Below, piece by piece: positions 24,095-31,514 of a DNA stretch of 38,397 nucleotides. Within the stretch, counting starts at the first letter, position 1. Each line of letters opens with the position of its first letter. The notes under the pieces were generated by a model. That model was not told the origin of the DNA. It searched no databases and saw only the letters and a program-made list of their open reading frames with translations. Position numbers and translations under genes: made by a program. The stretch is taken from the NCBI GenBank assembly GCA_903927465.1, contig CAIYMY010000127.1, positions 1-38,397 on the forward strand, read 5' to 3'. Origin of the DNA: an uncultured Rhodospirillales bacterium. GTDB lineage: Bacteria; Pseudomonadota; Alphaproteobacteria; Acetobacterales; Acetobacteraceae.

Positions 24095-24790
24095 CTATTC
24101 GCCCCAACCGGCAAAACGCGCGAACTCCCGCGCCGGGGCGCGTTCCGTCACCAGACCATTTTCCACCGCATCTGGGTCCGCATAGCCAAGCGCCATGCCG
24201 CAGACCAGCATTTCCTCAGGCGGAATGTCCAGCATCGTCTGAATGGTGCGGTGATAGGGCATGAAGGCCGCTTGCGGGCAGGTATCCAGCCCCATGCCGC
24301 GCGCTGCCACCATCACATTTTGTAAAAACATCCCATAATCCAGCCAAGAACCCTGTTCCAGTTCGCGATGGATGGTGAAGATCAACCCGACGGGCGCGTC
24401 AAAGAAAATCAGATTGCGGCCATGCTGGGCGCGCATGCGTTCATTCTCGCCCTTGCCAATGCCAAGCAGGCCGTAAAGGTCCCAACCCACTTTGCGCCGG
24501 CGGCTGTGGAAGGGCTCGAAAAATTTGCGCGGATAATATTGATATTCTGAGTCTGGCGTGACGCCCGCTTCGTGTTCCGCCATCAGCGCATCACATAACC
24601 GCTTGAGCGGTGCGCCAGTCAGCGCATGCACCTTCCAGGGCTGGATATTGCTGCCCGAAGGGGCGCGCGCCGCGACATCCAGCAGATGCTCAACATGCGC
24701 CTGCGGCACGGGCTTTGGCAAAAAGGCGCGGATGGAACGGCGAGACGTGATCGCCGCTTCCACCGCTGCCTGCGCAGCGCCTTTGGCCAT
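24095..24790 (-). CDS. nitroreductase family protein
   Basis: A 231-residue FMN-dependent oxidoreductase. N-terminal RRSIRAFLPKPVP is the FMN-binding Arg-Ser-Arg motif, ARAPSGSNIQPWKVHAL contacts the flavin, and the C-terminal GLDTCPQAAFMPY and LVCGMALGYADPDAVEN are typical of the family. Members reduce nitro groups, quinones or enoyl-like bonds with NAD(P)H as dimers; the true substrate cannot be read. Start ATG 24790 overlaps the stop of the dihydroorotase-like gene (TGATG), implying co-translation. Inside a catabolic-looking cluster it may reduce a ring intermediate rather than a nitro compound (inference). Confidence 0.92.
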   Translation of the reverse strand: MAKGAAQAAVEAAITSRRSIRAFLPKPVPQAHVEHLLDVAARAPSGSNIQPWKVHALTGAPLKRLCDALMAEHEAGVTPDSEYQYYPRKFFEPFHSRRRKVGWDLYGLLGIGKGENERMRAQHGRNLIFFDAPVGLIFTIHRELEQGSWLDYGMFLQNVMVAARGMGLDTCPQAAFMPYHRTIQTMLDIPPEEMLVCGMALGYADPDAVENGLVTERAPAREFARFAGWGE

Positions 24791-26121
24791 CAGACCTGCC
24801 GCGTATCGATGAATGCCACCGGCTTGCCCTGCGGCGCACCAATCACCGTATCATCGCGCATAACCACATGGCCGCGCACAATCGTCATCGCCGGCCAACC
24901 GGTGCAGCGATGCCCGGCAAAAGGCGTCCAACCACAGGGGGAGACAATCCAGCTATCTTCAATGGTGCGGGTTTTCTTCATATCCACGACAGTGACATCG
25001 CCATCCATGCCAACGGCCAGCCGCCCCTTGGTCTGCACGCCATAAACCCGCGCCGGGCCCGCGCACATCAAATCAGCAAGCCTGGGCAGGGAAAGCCGAC
25101 CGGCACTGACATGATCCAGCATCAGCGGCACAATCGTTTGAATGCCCGTGAGGCCAGCGGCTGTATCCGGCCAAGGGCGTTCCTTCGCCGCGCGCGAATG
25201 CGGCGCATGGTCGGACCCGACGCAATCCACCGTGCCATCGGCCACAGCCTTCCAGGCCGCTTCCAAATGCCGCGCGCCGCGAATGGGCGGGTTCATCACG
25301 GCATAGCCACCCAGCCGCGCATAGGCTTCATCGGTCTGCGTCAGATGGTTCAGCAGCACTTCGCAGCTTGCGACATCTCGGTAATCCGCAAGATACGCCA
25401 ATTCCTCAGCCGTTGAGACATGCAGGATATGCGCCCGCCGCCCCGTTTTGCGCGCCAGCGCCATCAGCCGGCGGGTTCCCAGCATCGCGGTTTCCACATC
25501 ACGCCATTCTTGGTGATTGATATGCGGCATGCCCGGCGTGAACATGGGCTTACGCGCCTGCAAGCGATATTCATCTTCCGAATGGTAGCAAATGGCGCGC
25601 CGGCCGGAACGCATCGCCGCTTCCAGGCTTTCATCATCTTCCACCAGCAAATCACCCGTGGAGGAGCCCGCAAAAATCTTCACCGCGCAAACATTGGGTT
25701 CCTGTTCCAGCGCGGCGAGGCTTTCGATATTCGTCTTGGTGCCGCCGACGTAAAGCCCGATATCGCACCAGGCCCGCCCAGCCAGATATTCGCGCTTGGC
25801 ATCCAGCCTTTCGGTATTGGTGATGGAAGGCGTTGTATTGGGCATGTCAAACACGGCCGCCAGGCCGCCCAGCACGGCCGCACGGGTGCCGGTTTCCATG
25901 GTTTCCACCTTGGGGTCGCCCGGGTCGCGCAAATGCACATGTGGGTCAATCAAGCCGGGCAGCACATGCAGCCCCTTGCAATCCACGGTTTCCGCGGCTT
26001 CGGCCTGCGTCAGGTCACCAATGGCGGCGATGCGCCCGGCGCGAATGCCGACATCAGCGCGCACCACCCCCCAAGGCATCACACAGTCTCCGCCCTTCAG
26101 GGCTAGGTCAAAACGCGCCAT
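24790..26121 (-). CDS. dihydroorotase-type cyclic amidohydrolase
   Basis: A 443-residue zinc TIM-barrel hydrolase. Metal ligands: H61 and H63 in GLIDPHVHLRDPG, a probable carboxylated K148 in AVKIFAGSSTG, His residues in CYHSEDEY and ILHVSTAEEL, and Asp in GSDHAPHS. C-terminal CGWTPFAGHRCTG and overall length match the about-444-residue dihydroorotase subgroup rather than allantoinase or hydantoinase. The reaction would be reversible closure of carbamoyl-aspartate to dihydroorotate, but no pyrB is adjacent, and it heads a cluster with a nitroreductase, so another cyclic amide or imide is possible. ATG 26121 follows CCGGAGGATGC. The nitroreductase starts within its stop codon. Confidence 0.88.
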   Translation of the reverse strand: MARFDLALKGGDCVMPWGVVRADVGIRAGRIAAIGDLTQAEAAETVDCKGLHVLPGLIDPHVHLRDPGDPKVETMETGTRAAVLGGLAAVFDMPNTTPSITNTERLDAKREYLAGRAWCDIGLYVGGTKTNIESLAALEQEPNVCAVKIFAGSSTGDLLVEDDESLEAAMRSGRRAICYHSEDEYRLQARKPMFTPGMPHINHQEWRDVETAMLGTRRLMALARKTGRRAHILHVSTAEELAYLADYRDVASCEVLLNHLTQTDEAYARLGGYAVMNPPIRGARHLEAAWKAVADGTVDCVGSDHAPHSRAAKERPWPDTAAGLTGIQTIVPLMLDHVSAGRLSLPRLADLMCAGPARVYGVQTKGRLAVGMDGDVTVVDMKKTRTIEDSWIVSPCGWTPFAGHRCTGWPAMTIVRGHVVMRDDTVIGAPQGKPVAFIDTRQV

Positions 26122-26214
26122 GGCAGCATCCTCCGGGTATCGCTGCGCTACATTGCACCAAGGCGCCGGTCTGAAAAGATGGAGTCTTTTTTGGGGCTGG
26201 CCGCAATGGCCCGA

Positions 26215-27174
26215 TCAGGCGCTCGCCATCACCCAATCGCGAAACAGCGCGAGGTCAATATTGCCACCGCAGAGCACTACGCCCGCGCGCTTGCCGCGCA
26301 TCCTATCGCGTTCCTGCAACAATGCCGCGAGTGGCGCGGCACCCGCCCCTTCCGCCAGATTATGCGTATCCTGCCAATAGGCGCGCATGGCGGCGGCCAC
26401 TTCGTCATCCGTCACGGTCACGATGCGCGCAGCACCCTTGAGGATGATCTCGAGCGCACCCGCATCCGGCAGGCGCGTTGCCATGCCATCCGCGCGCGTA
26501 TTGGCTGTTGGTGTTGTCACCACACGCCCCGCCGCAAAGGAAAGAGCATAGGCCGACGCTTCGGTGCTTTGCACGCCGATGATTTCGGTGGAAAGGCCGA
26601 GCAGATCGCGCGCCAGGATACAGCCGCAAATGCCTGAACCAAGACCGATTGGCACGTAAAGCGCAGCCAAAGGCGGTGCGGCGCGCAGGAATTCCAGCGC
26701 GTAGGTGGCCACACCAAGCACCAGATCGCGCGCGAAGGATGGTGCAAACAGCAAGCCTTCGGCCTTGGCGAGCCTTGCGGCTTCTTCGCGCGCCTCGTCA
26801 AAATCCTCGCCATATTCAATCAACCGCGCACCCTGCGCGCGCATGGCGTTATTCTTTTCAACGCTATTGCCACGGGGCACCAGGATAGTGACGGGAATAC
26901 CATAGCGCGCCCCGGCATAAGCGAGCGACTGACCATGATTGCCGCGTGTGGCACTCACCACGCCCGCAACATGCGGGTTTTCGCGCTTCAGTCTTTCCAT
27001 GAACACCACGCCGCCGCGCACCTTGAAGGCGCCGGTCGGCGTATGATTTTCATGCTTTACCCAAACCTCCGCCCCCGCGCGTTGCGCGAGCAGCGGCCAA
27101 GCATATTGCGGCGTGGGCGGAAAGGCAGTGTGGACCAGCCGCGCTGCCTCTTCCAATTCACCCAGCGTGAACAC
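26215..27174 (-). CDS. threonine dehydratase-like PLP enzyme
   Basis: A 319-residue fold-type II PLP enzyme (threonine/serine ammonia-lyase group, or the related ectoine-degradation EutB group). The PLP lysine is K51 in PTGAFKVRGG. The phosphate-binding loop VPIGLGSGICG is a Gly-rich loop typical of this fold, and SATRGNHGQSLAYAG (with the Asn that contacts the cofactor) is also present. There is no C-terminal ACT domain, so it is the short catabolic type. The start is GTG 27174; no ATG is available near the family N-terminus, and there is no good ribosome binding site. It begins 6 bp after the nrdB stop and may be translated from the nrdB transcript. Confidence 0.85.
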   Translation of the reverse strand: MFTLGELEEAARLVHTAFPPTPQYAWPLLAQRAGAEVWVKHENHTPTGAFKVRGGVVFMERLKRENPHVAGVVSATRGNHGQSLAYAGARYGIPVTILVPRGNSVEKNNAMRAQGARLIEYGEDFDEAREEAARLAKAEGLLFAPSFARDLVLGVATYALEFLRAAPPLAALYVPIGLGSGICGCILARDLLGLSTEIIGVQSTEASAYALSFAAGRVVTTPTANTRADGMATRLPDAGALEIILKGAARIVTVTDDEVAAAMRAYWQDTHNLAEGAGAAPLAALLQERDRMRGKRAGVVLCGGNIDLALFRDWVMASA

Positions 27175-27180
27175 GCAGCG

Positions 27181-28248
27181 TCAATGCCGCGCGGTGTCTA
27201 TTTCGCCTTCCGGTTGCGGGGAAGAAAAGGCGCTATCAGCAAAAGCCTCCTCCCAGGAACCAGCGGTGCTGGCCTTGGAATATTCGGTGGAACGGTTTTC
27301 AAAGAAATTCGCATGTTCCACGGCGTTCAGCATTTCATCGAGCCAGGGCAGCGGATTCTTTTCAATGTTATAGAGCGGTTCAAGCCCAAGCTGCTGCAAG
27401 CGGCGATCCGCGATGAAGCGGATATATTGCTTGGTGAGCGAAGCATCCATGCCCTGCACGCCGCCCAATTCAAAGGCCAGATCAATGAAGGCGTCTTCAT
27501 GATCCACAATGGTGGCGCAAACCAGGTAAAGATCGCGGCGGAATTCCTCGGTCCAGATTTCTGGATTTTCCTGCACAAAGGTGCGGAACAGCCGGATCAG
27601 GGAAAGGCAATGCAGCGTTTCGTCGCGCACCGACCAGCTCACGATCTGGCCCATGCCCTTCATCTTATTGAAGCGCGGGAAATTCATGAGAATCGCGAAG
27701 GAAGCAAAAAGCTGCAACCCTTCCGTGAAGGCACCAAAAGCGGCTAGCGTCTTCGCGATTTCAGTCTTGTTCGCGACACTGAAGCTCTGCATATAATCGT
27801 ACTTGTCCTTCATCTCCTTGTATTTGAGGAAGGCCGTGTATTCGATTTCGGGCATGCCGATGGTGTCGAGCAAGTGGCTATAAGCGGCGATATGCACCGT
27901 TTCGATGTTGGAGAAGGCCGACATCATCATCAGCACTTCCGTTGGCTTAAACACCTGCGAATAATGCTTCATGTAGCAATTATTCACCTCGACATCCGCC
28001 TGCGTGAAGAAGCGGAAGATCTGCGTCAGCAGATTACGCTCCGACGGCGTCAGGTTCTTTTGCCAATCCTTCACATCATCGGCCAACGGCACTTCTTCCG
28101 GCAGCCAATGGATGCGCTGTTGCTGCAACCAGGCTTCATAGGCCCAAGGGTAGCGGAAGGGTTTGTAGACGGGATTCGAAGTCAAAAGATCGAATTTCAC
28201 CGGCAATTCATCCTGCACCATACCATCGGCCATTTTCTCGAATCCCAT
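27181..28248 (-). CDS. nrdB: ribonucleoside-diphosphate reductase subunit beta (class Ia)
   Basis: A 355-residue radical-generating subunit. Diiron and tyrosyl radical residues can be read: D85 (QADVEVNN), E116 and H119 with the radical Y123 in NIETVHIAAYSH, E176 (FTEGLQLF), E210 and H213 in VRDETLHC. Spacing matches E. coli R2 (D84, E115, H118, Y122), so it is the tyrosyl type rather than the Phe-bearing Ic type. There is no N-terminal ATP-cone. The C-terminal tail ends EGEIDTARH, and the subunit-docking peptide is not recognisable. A Bug gene separates it from nrdA, and a pair of NrdR-like boxes sits in the 74-bp gap before it, so it probably has its own promoter. Confidence 0.97.
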   Translation of the reverse strand: MGFEKMADGMVQDELPVKFDLLTSNPVYKPFRYPWAYEAWLQQQRIHWLPEEVPLADDVKDWQKNLTPSERNLLTQIFRFFTQADVEVNNCYMKHYSQVFKPTEVLMMMSAFSNIETVHIAAYSHLLDTIGMPEIEYTAFLKYKEMKDKYDYMQSFSVANKTEIAKTLAAFGAFTEGLQLFASFAILMNFPRFNKMKGMGQIVSWSVRDETLHCLSLIRLFRTFVQENPEIWTEEFRRDLYLVCATIVDHEDAFIDLAFELGGVQGMDASLTKQYIRFIADRRLQQLGLEPLYNIEKNPLPWLDEMLNAVEHANFFENRSTEYSKASTAGSWEEAFADSAFSSPQPEGEIDTARH

Positions 28249-28269
28249 TGTTTGAGCTGAGCGATACTT

Positions 28270-28285
28270 TTACCACAATTGGTGG
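28270..28285. promoter_or_regulatory. NrdR-like box, weaker member, before nrdB
   Basis: TTACCACAATTGGTGG matches the NrdR consensus ACACWATATATWGTGT at about 8 of 16 positions and is a true palindrome in its core (ACCA-caat-TGGT). Its centre is exactly 32 bp from the stronger box at 28302-28317, the same spacing as in the nrdA pair. It lies 22 bp before the nrdB start, at a place where it would overlap the likely promoter. Confidence 0.55.
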
Positions 28286-28301
28286 GTCGGGCAATCGCCA
28301 G

Positions 28302-28317
28302 CCGCAAGATATTGTGG
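28302..28317. promoter_or_regulatory. NrdR-like box, stronger member, before nrdB
   Basis: CCGCAAGATATTGTGG agrees with the NrdR consensus ACACWATATATWGTGT at 12 of 16 positions, including the core CAAxATATTGTG. It lies 5 bases beyond the stop codon of the Bug gene and 54 bp before the nrdB ATG. Confidence 0.7.
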
Positions 28318-28322
28318 CGGGA

Positions 28323-29291
28323 CTATTCCACGCGGATATTGGCTTCCCGCGCGATCACGATGTTTTCCGCCAATTCGCGGGCAATGCGCGCTGCGAAAAC
28401 CTCAGGCCCCTCACCCAGGATCAGGCCACCCTGATCGAGCAGTCGCTGGCGGATGGTAGCGTCGCGCAGCAAGCCCTGCACATCACGCGCGATGCGGTCC
28501 ACGATTTCGCGCGAAATGCCGCGGGGCGCGATGAAGCCATACCAGGGGCTGGTATCGGGTATGCCCATGCCGAGTTCATCCAGCGTTGGCACATCAGGCA
28601 GCACCGGCACGCGCTGCGGCCCGCCAATCGCCAGGGGGCGAAGCTTGCCATCACGCGCTAGAGCAATGGCACCAGACAAGGTGCTGAAGGTCGCGGGTAC
28701 GCGCCCACCGATCACATCCTGAAGCGCGGGCACCGCGCCGCGATAGGCGACATGGGTCAGATCCAGGTTCATTTTCTTGCGGAACATCTCCAACGCGAAA
28801 TGTCCTGAAGACCCATTGCCGGAGGAGGCAAAGGCCATACCGGGATCACGCCGCGCGGCCGCCACCAAATCCTGCGCGCTGCGGAAGGATTGCCCGGCGC
28901 CGGTGAACAACACTGTGGGCGACGCATAAATGTTCACGATCGGCGTAAAGTCATTGATCGTGTCATAGGGAAGGCGCGCATAGACCGCCGCATTGCTGGC
29001 ATGAGTACTGGCGGCGAGGAAAATCGTATAGCCATCGGGCGCGGACCGCGCGACCATTTCAGAGGCAATCACCTGGCTCGCGCCGGGGCGATTCTCAATC
29101 ACGACGGTTTGGCCCCAAAGCCGTTGCAGCGGTTCCTGCAATAGCCGCCCTGGAAAATCCGTGGGCCCACCGGCGGGGTAGCCGATGATCATCCTTATCG
29201 GACGATCCGGCCAATTGCTGGCTTGTGCCTTGGCTTTGGTGATGATGGTGCTGGCCATCCCGGTGGCCAGCAGGCTACGACGCGTGAACAT
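28323..29291 (-). CDS. Bug/TctC-type substrate-binding protein between nrdA and nrdB
   Basis: A 322-residue periplasmic receptor of the Bug family. The signal peptide MFTRRSLLATGMASTIITKAKAQ carries a Tat-like T-R-R-x-L-L motif. Motifs: DRPIRMIIGYPAGGPTDFPGR, ENRPGASQV, THVAYRGAVP and LPDVPTLDELG. ATG 29291 has AAGGGAG about 12 bases upstream. It lies on the same strand as nrdA and nrdB and splits the pair, with gaps of 78 and 74 bp. Nothing in its sequence relates it to nucleotide metabolism, so insertion of a mobile family member into the nrd operon is the simplest reading (inference). No TctA or TctB is present. Confidence 0.95.
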   Translation of the reverse strand: MFTRRSLLATGMASTIITKAKAQASNWPDRPIRMIIGYPAGGPTDFPGRLLQEPLQRLWGQTVVIENRPGASQVIASEMVARSAPDGYTIFLAASTHASNAAVYARLPYDTINDFTPIVNIYASPTVLFTGAGQSFRSAQDLVAAARRDPGMAFASSGNGSSGHFALEMFRKKMNLDLTHVAYRGAVPALQDVIGGRVPATFSTLSGAIALARDGKLRPLAIGGPQRVPVLPDVPTLDELGMGIPDTSPWYGFIAPRGISREIVDRIARDVQGLLRDATIRQRLLDQGGLILGEGPEVFAARIARELAENIVIAREANIRVE

Positions 29292-29324
29292 TCCAGACTT
29301 TCTCCCTTGCCCTTTTCAGGCTTA

Positions 29325-29346
29325 CCGCCCCCGAAACCGGGGGCGG
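29325..29346. promoter_or_regulatory. GC-rich hairpin between nrdA and the Bug gene
   Basis: CCGCCCCCG and CGGGGGCGG form a perfect 9-bp stem with a four-base loop (aaac on the plus strand). No T-run follows on either strand. It starts 24 bases after the nrdA stop, so it could stabilise the nrdA 3' end or slow transcription into the Bug gene. Confidence 0.6.
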
Positions 29347-29369
29347 GTTGGGATAAGTCTAACGCAGCT

Positions 29370-31229
29370 TTACTGGCAGGCCAAACATTCTTCGTAATTA
29401 TTGGTGGCAGCCGGCACCGCCGCGACCAAAGGCAATTGCGCCTGGTCATTGGCGGGTGCCGCCACACCAAGGGCTGCCTGCGGTGCCACTTTTTCACTGA
29501 TCGCATCCGCGCGCTGAATAGAAAGGCTACGGCAGTAATAAAGCGACTTCACACCCTTTTTCCAGGCCGTCATGTGGATCTGGTGCAGATCCCGCTTATG
29601 CACATTGGCGGGCAGGAAGATGTTCACCGATTGCGACTGGCAGATATAGGGCGTGCGGTCGGCCGCATGTTCCACCACCCAGCGCTGATCCAATTCAAAG
29701 GCGGTCTTGAAGATCGCCTTTTCCTGTTCATTCAGGAAATCCAGATGCTGCACGCTGCCCTTATTCACCGTCACGGTGGTCCAGGTATCCTCATCATCAC
29801 GGCCATGCTTGGCCAACAGCTTCTTCAGAAAAGGGTTGCGCACAATGAAGGACCCGGACAGCGTCTTATGATTATAGACATTGGCCGCGATCGGTTCGAT
29901 CCCCGGGCTCGCACCACCGCAAATGATGCTGATGGAAGCGGTCGGCGCAATCGCCATCTTGTTGGAGAATCGCTCCATGAAGCCGTATTCGGCGGCATCC
30001 GGGCAGGGGCCGCGTTCTTCGGCCAGCAGCCGGGAAGCAGTGTCAGCCTGGGCGCGGATATGCTTGAACATCCGCATATTCCAAACCTTCGCCACCACGC
30101 TTTCGAAGGGCACATTCAGCGCCTGCAGAAAGGAATGGTAGCCCATCACCCCAAGCCCGACCGAGCGTTCCCGCATGGCGCTATAGCGCGCGCGTGCCAT
30201 GGTATCGGGTGCCGTATCAATGAAGGATTGCAGCACATTATCCAGGAAGCGCATCACATCAGGGATGAATTGCGCCTCATCCTTCCACTCAAACCAGGTC
30301 TCCAGATTGAGCGAGGATAGGCAGCACACCGCCGTGCGTTGTTCCCCATGCTGATCAATCCCGGTCGGCAGGGTGATTTCTGAACAGAGGTTGGAGGTCT
30401 TCACCTCAAGCCCTGCCAGCTTCTGATGCTCCGGCCGCGCATTATTCACGTGGTCGGAATAGATGATGTAGGGCTCACCAGTTTCGATGCGCGCGGTCAG
30501 GATGCGAATCCAAAGGCTCCGCGCGGAGACCTTCTTCATCAGCGCGCCATCCTTGGGCGAAACCAGCGCCCATTCCTCATCCGCTTCCACAGCGCGCATG
30601 AAGGCATCGGGGATCAGCACGCCTTGATGGAGATTGAGCGCCTTGCGATTCGGATCACCGCCGGTCGGACGGCGCATTTCCATGAATTCTTCGATTTCCG
30701 GGTGATTCACTGGCAAATAGCAGGCTGCCGACCCGCGGCGAAGCGAGCCCTGGGAAATCGCCAGTGTCAGGCTATCCATCACGCGAATGAAGGGTATGAC
30801 GCCCGAGGTCTTGCCGTTGCGGCCGACCTTTTCGCCAATGCCGCGCAGATTCCCCCAATAGGACCCGATGCCACCGCCCTTGGCCGCGAGCCACACATTC
30901 TCATTCCAAAGCCCGACAATGCCATCAAGGCTGTCAGAGGCTTCGTTGAGGAAGCAGGAAATCGGCAAGCCACGCGTTGTGCCACCATTGGACAGCACCG
31001 GTGTGGCCGGCATGAACCAAAGCCGCGAGATATAGTCATAAATCCGCTGCGCATGTGCCGCATCATCGCCATAAGCGGATGCGACTCGTGCGAACAAATC
31101 CTGATAGGATTCGCCCGGCAGCAAATAACGATCATCTAGTGTGGCTTTGCCGAAATCGGTCAGCAGCGCATCGCGCGACCGATCAATGCGTACTTGGCCA
31201 TGGCCTTCAAGTTGAACTGCGTCGAACAC
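29370..31229 (-). CDS. nrdA: ribonucleoside-diphosphate reductase subunit alpha, short form without ATP-cone
   Basis: A 619-residue catalytic subunit that reduces NDPs to dNDPs. Visible features: the Asn/Cys/Glu active-site triad in SNLCSEI, redox cysteines in SAACYLPV and VCCLSSLNLE, radical-transfer tyrosines in SLYYCRSLSIQ, and a C-terminal shuttle pair C615-x2-C618 (CLACQ). It starts right at the catalytic barrel region (DRYLLPGESYQDL), so the roughly 90-residue ATP-cone of E. coli NrdA (761 residues) is absent. The start is GTG 31229, since AGGGGG lies 7 bases upstream; a TTG at 31274 lengthens the frame but has no support. Two NrdR-like boxes lie upstream. Confidence 0.96.
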   Translation of the reverse strand: MFDAVQLEGHGQVRIDRSRDALLTDFGKATLDDRYLLPGESYQDLFARVASAYGDDAAHAQRIYDYISRLWFMPATPVLSNGGTTRGLPISCFLNEASDSLDGIVGLWNENVWLAAKGGGIGSYWGNLRGIGEKVGRNGKTSGVIPFIRVMDSLTLAISQGSLRRGSAACYLPVNHPEIEEFMEMRRPTGGDPNRKALNLHQGVLIPDAFMRAVEADEEWALVSPKDGALMKKVSARSLWIRILTARIETGEPYIIYSDHVNNARPEHQKLAGLEVKTSNLCSEITLPTGIDQHGEQRTAVCCLSSLNLETWFEWKDEAQFIPDVMRFLDNVLQSFIDTAPDTMARARYSAMRERSVGLGVMGYHSFLQALNVPFESVVAKVWNMRMFKHIRAQADTASRLLAEERGPCPDAAEYGFMERFSNKMAIAPTASISIICGGASPGIEPIAANVYNHKTLSGSFIVRNPFLKKLLAKHGRDDEDTWTTVTVNKGSVQHLDFLNEQEKAIFKTAFELDQRWVVEHAADRTPYICQSQSVNIFLPANVHKRDLHQIHMTAWKKGVKSLYYCRSLSIQRADAISEKVAPQAALGVAAPANDQAQLPLVAAVPAATNNYEECLACQ

Positions 31230-31286
31230 GGATAACCCCCTAAGAACTTCCCCCGAGGACGGATAATGCCCCAAGTTACGGTCTGA

Positions 31287-31302
31287 CTACAAGATGTAGT
31301 CT
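31287..31302. promoter_or_regulatory. NrdR-like box 1 before nrdA
   Basis: CTACAAGATGTAGTCT matches the NrdR consensus ACACWATATATWGTGT at 11 of 16 positions, including all of the core ACwA-AT-TwGT. It also lies within the perfect inverted repeat GACTACA-aga-TGTAGTC (31285-31301). It would overlap a possible -35 element (TTGTAG, with CATTAT 18 bp further) on the minus strand. Confidence 0.75.
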
Positions 31303-31318
31303 TGCCACAGTAGCAGCA

Positions 31319-31334
31319 CTACTAGATGCGGTGC
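31319..31334. promoter_or_regulatory. NrdR-like box 2 before nrdA
   Basis: CTACTAGATGCGGTGC keeps the core ACTAxAT and GGTG of box 1 and matches the NrdR consensus at 9 of 16 positions. The centre-to-centre distance to box 1 is 32 bp, about three helical turns, which is the classical spacing for paired NrdR sites. Confidence 0.7.
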
Positions 31335-31514
31335 GTGAATCAGGGCTTGCAAAGCAGGATCACTTTGCGGCAGGGCGCGATTGTTCCCGTTTCGTGCCCG
31401 ATGAAGCCCCCCTTTGCAAGACCTCTCGCTTGCCGCAACATTGGCGGAACGCCGGGTCAGAACCCGCATTAAACAAGAAAATTCAATCGCTAAGCCTCAA
31501 GAAGGATAACCGCC

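Noticed and set aside
24790-26121. Allantoinase or hydantoinase identity for the cyclic amidohydrolase
   Set aside because: Length and the C-terminal CGWTPF pattern fit the dihydroorotase subgroup better; the alternative is kept only as a possible substrate shift.
31335-31514. Possible small RNA or gene in the rest of the nrdA/Bug spacer
   Set aside because: Only a short GGGT-caga-ACCC hairpin is seen; no open frame or terminator supports an independent gene.
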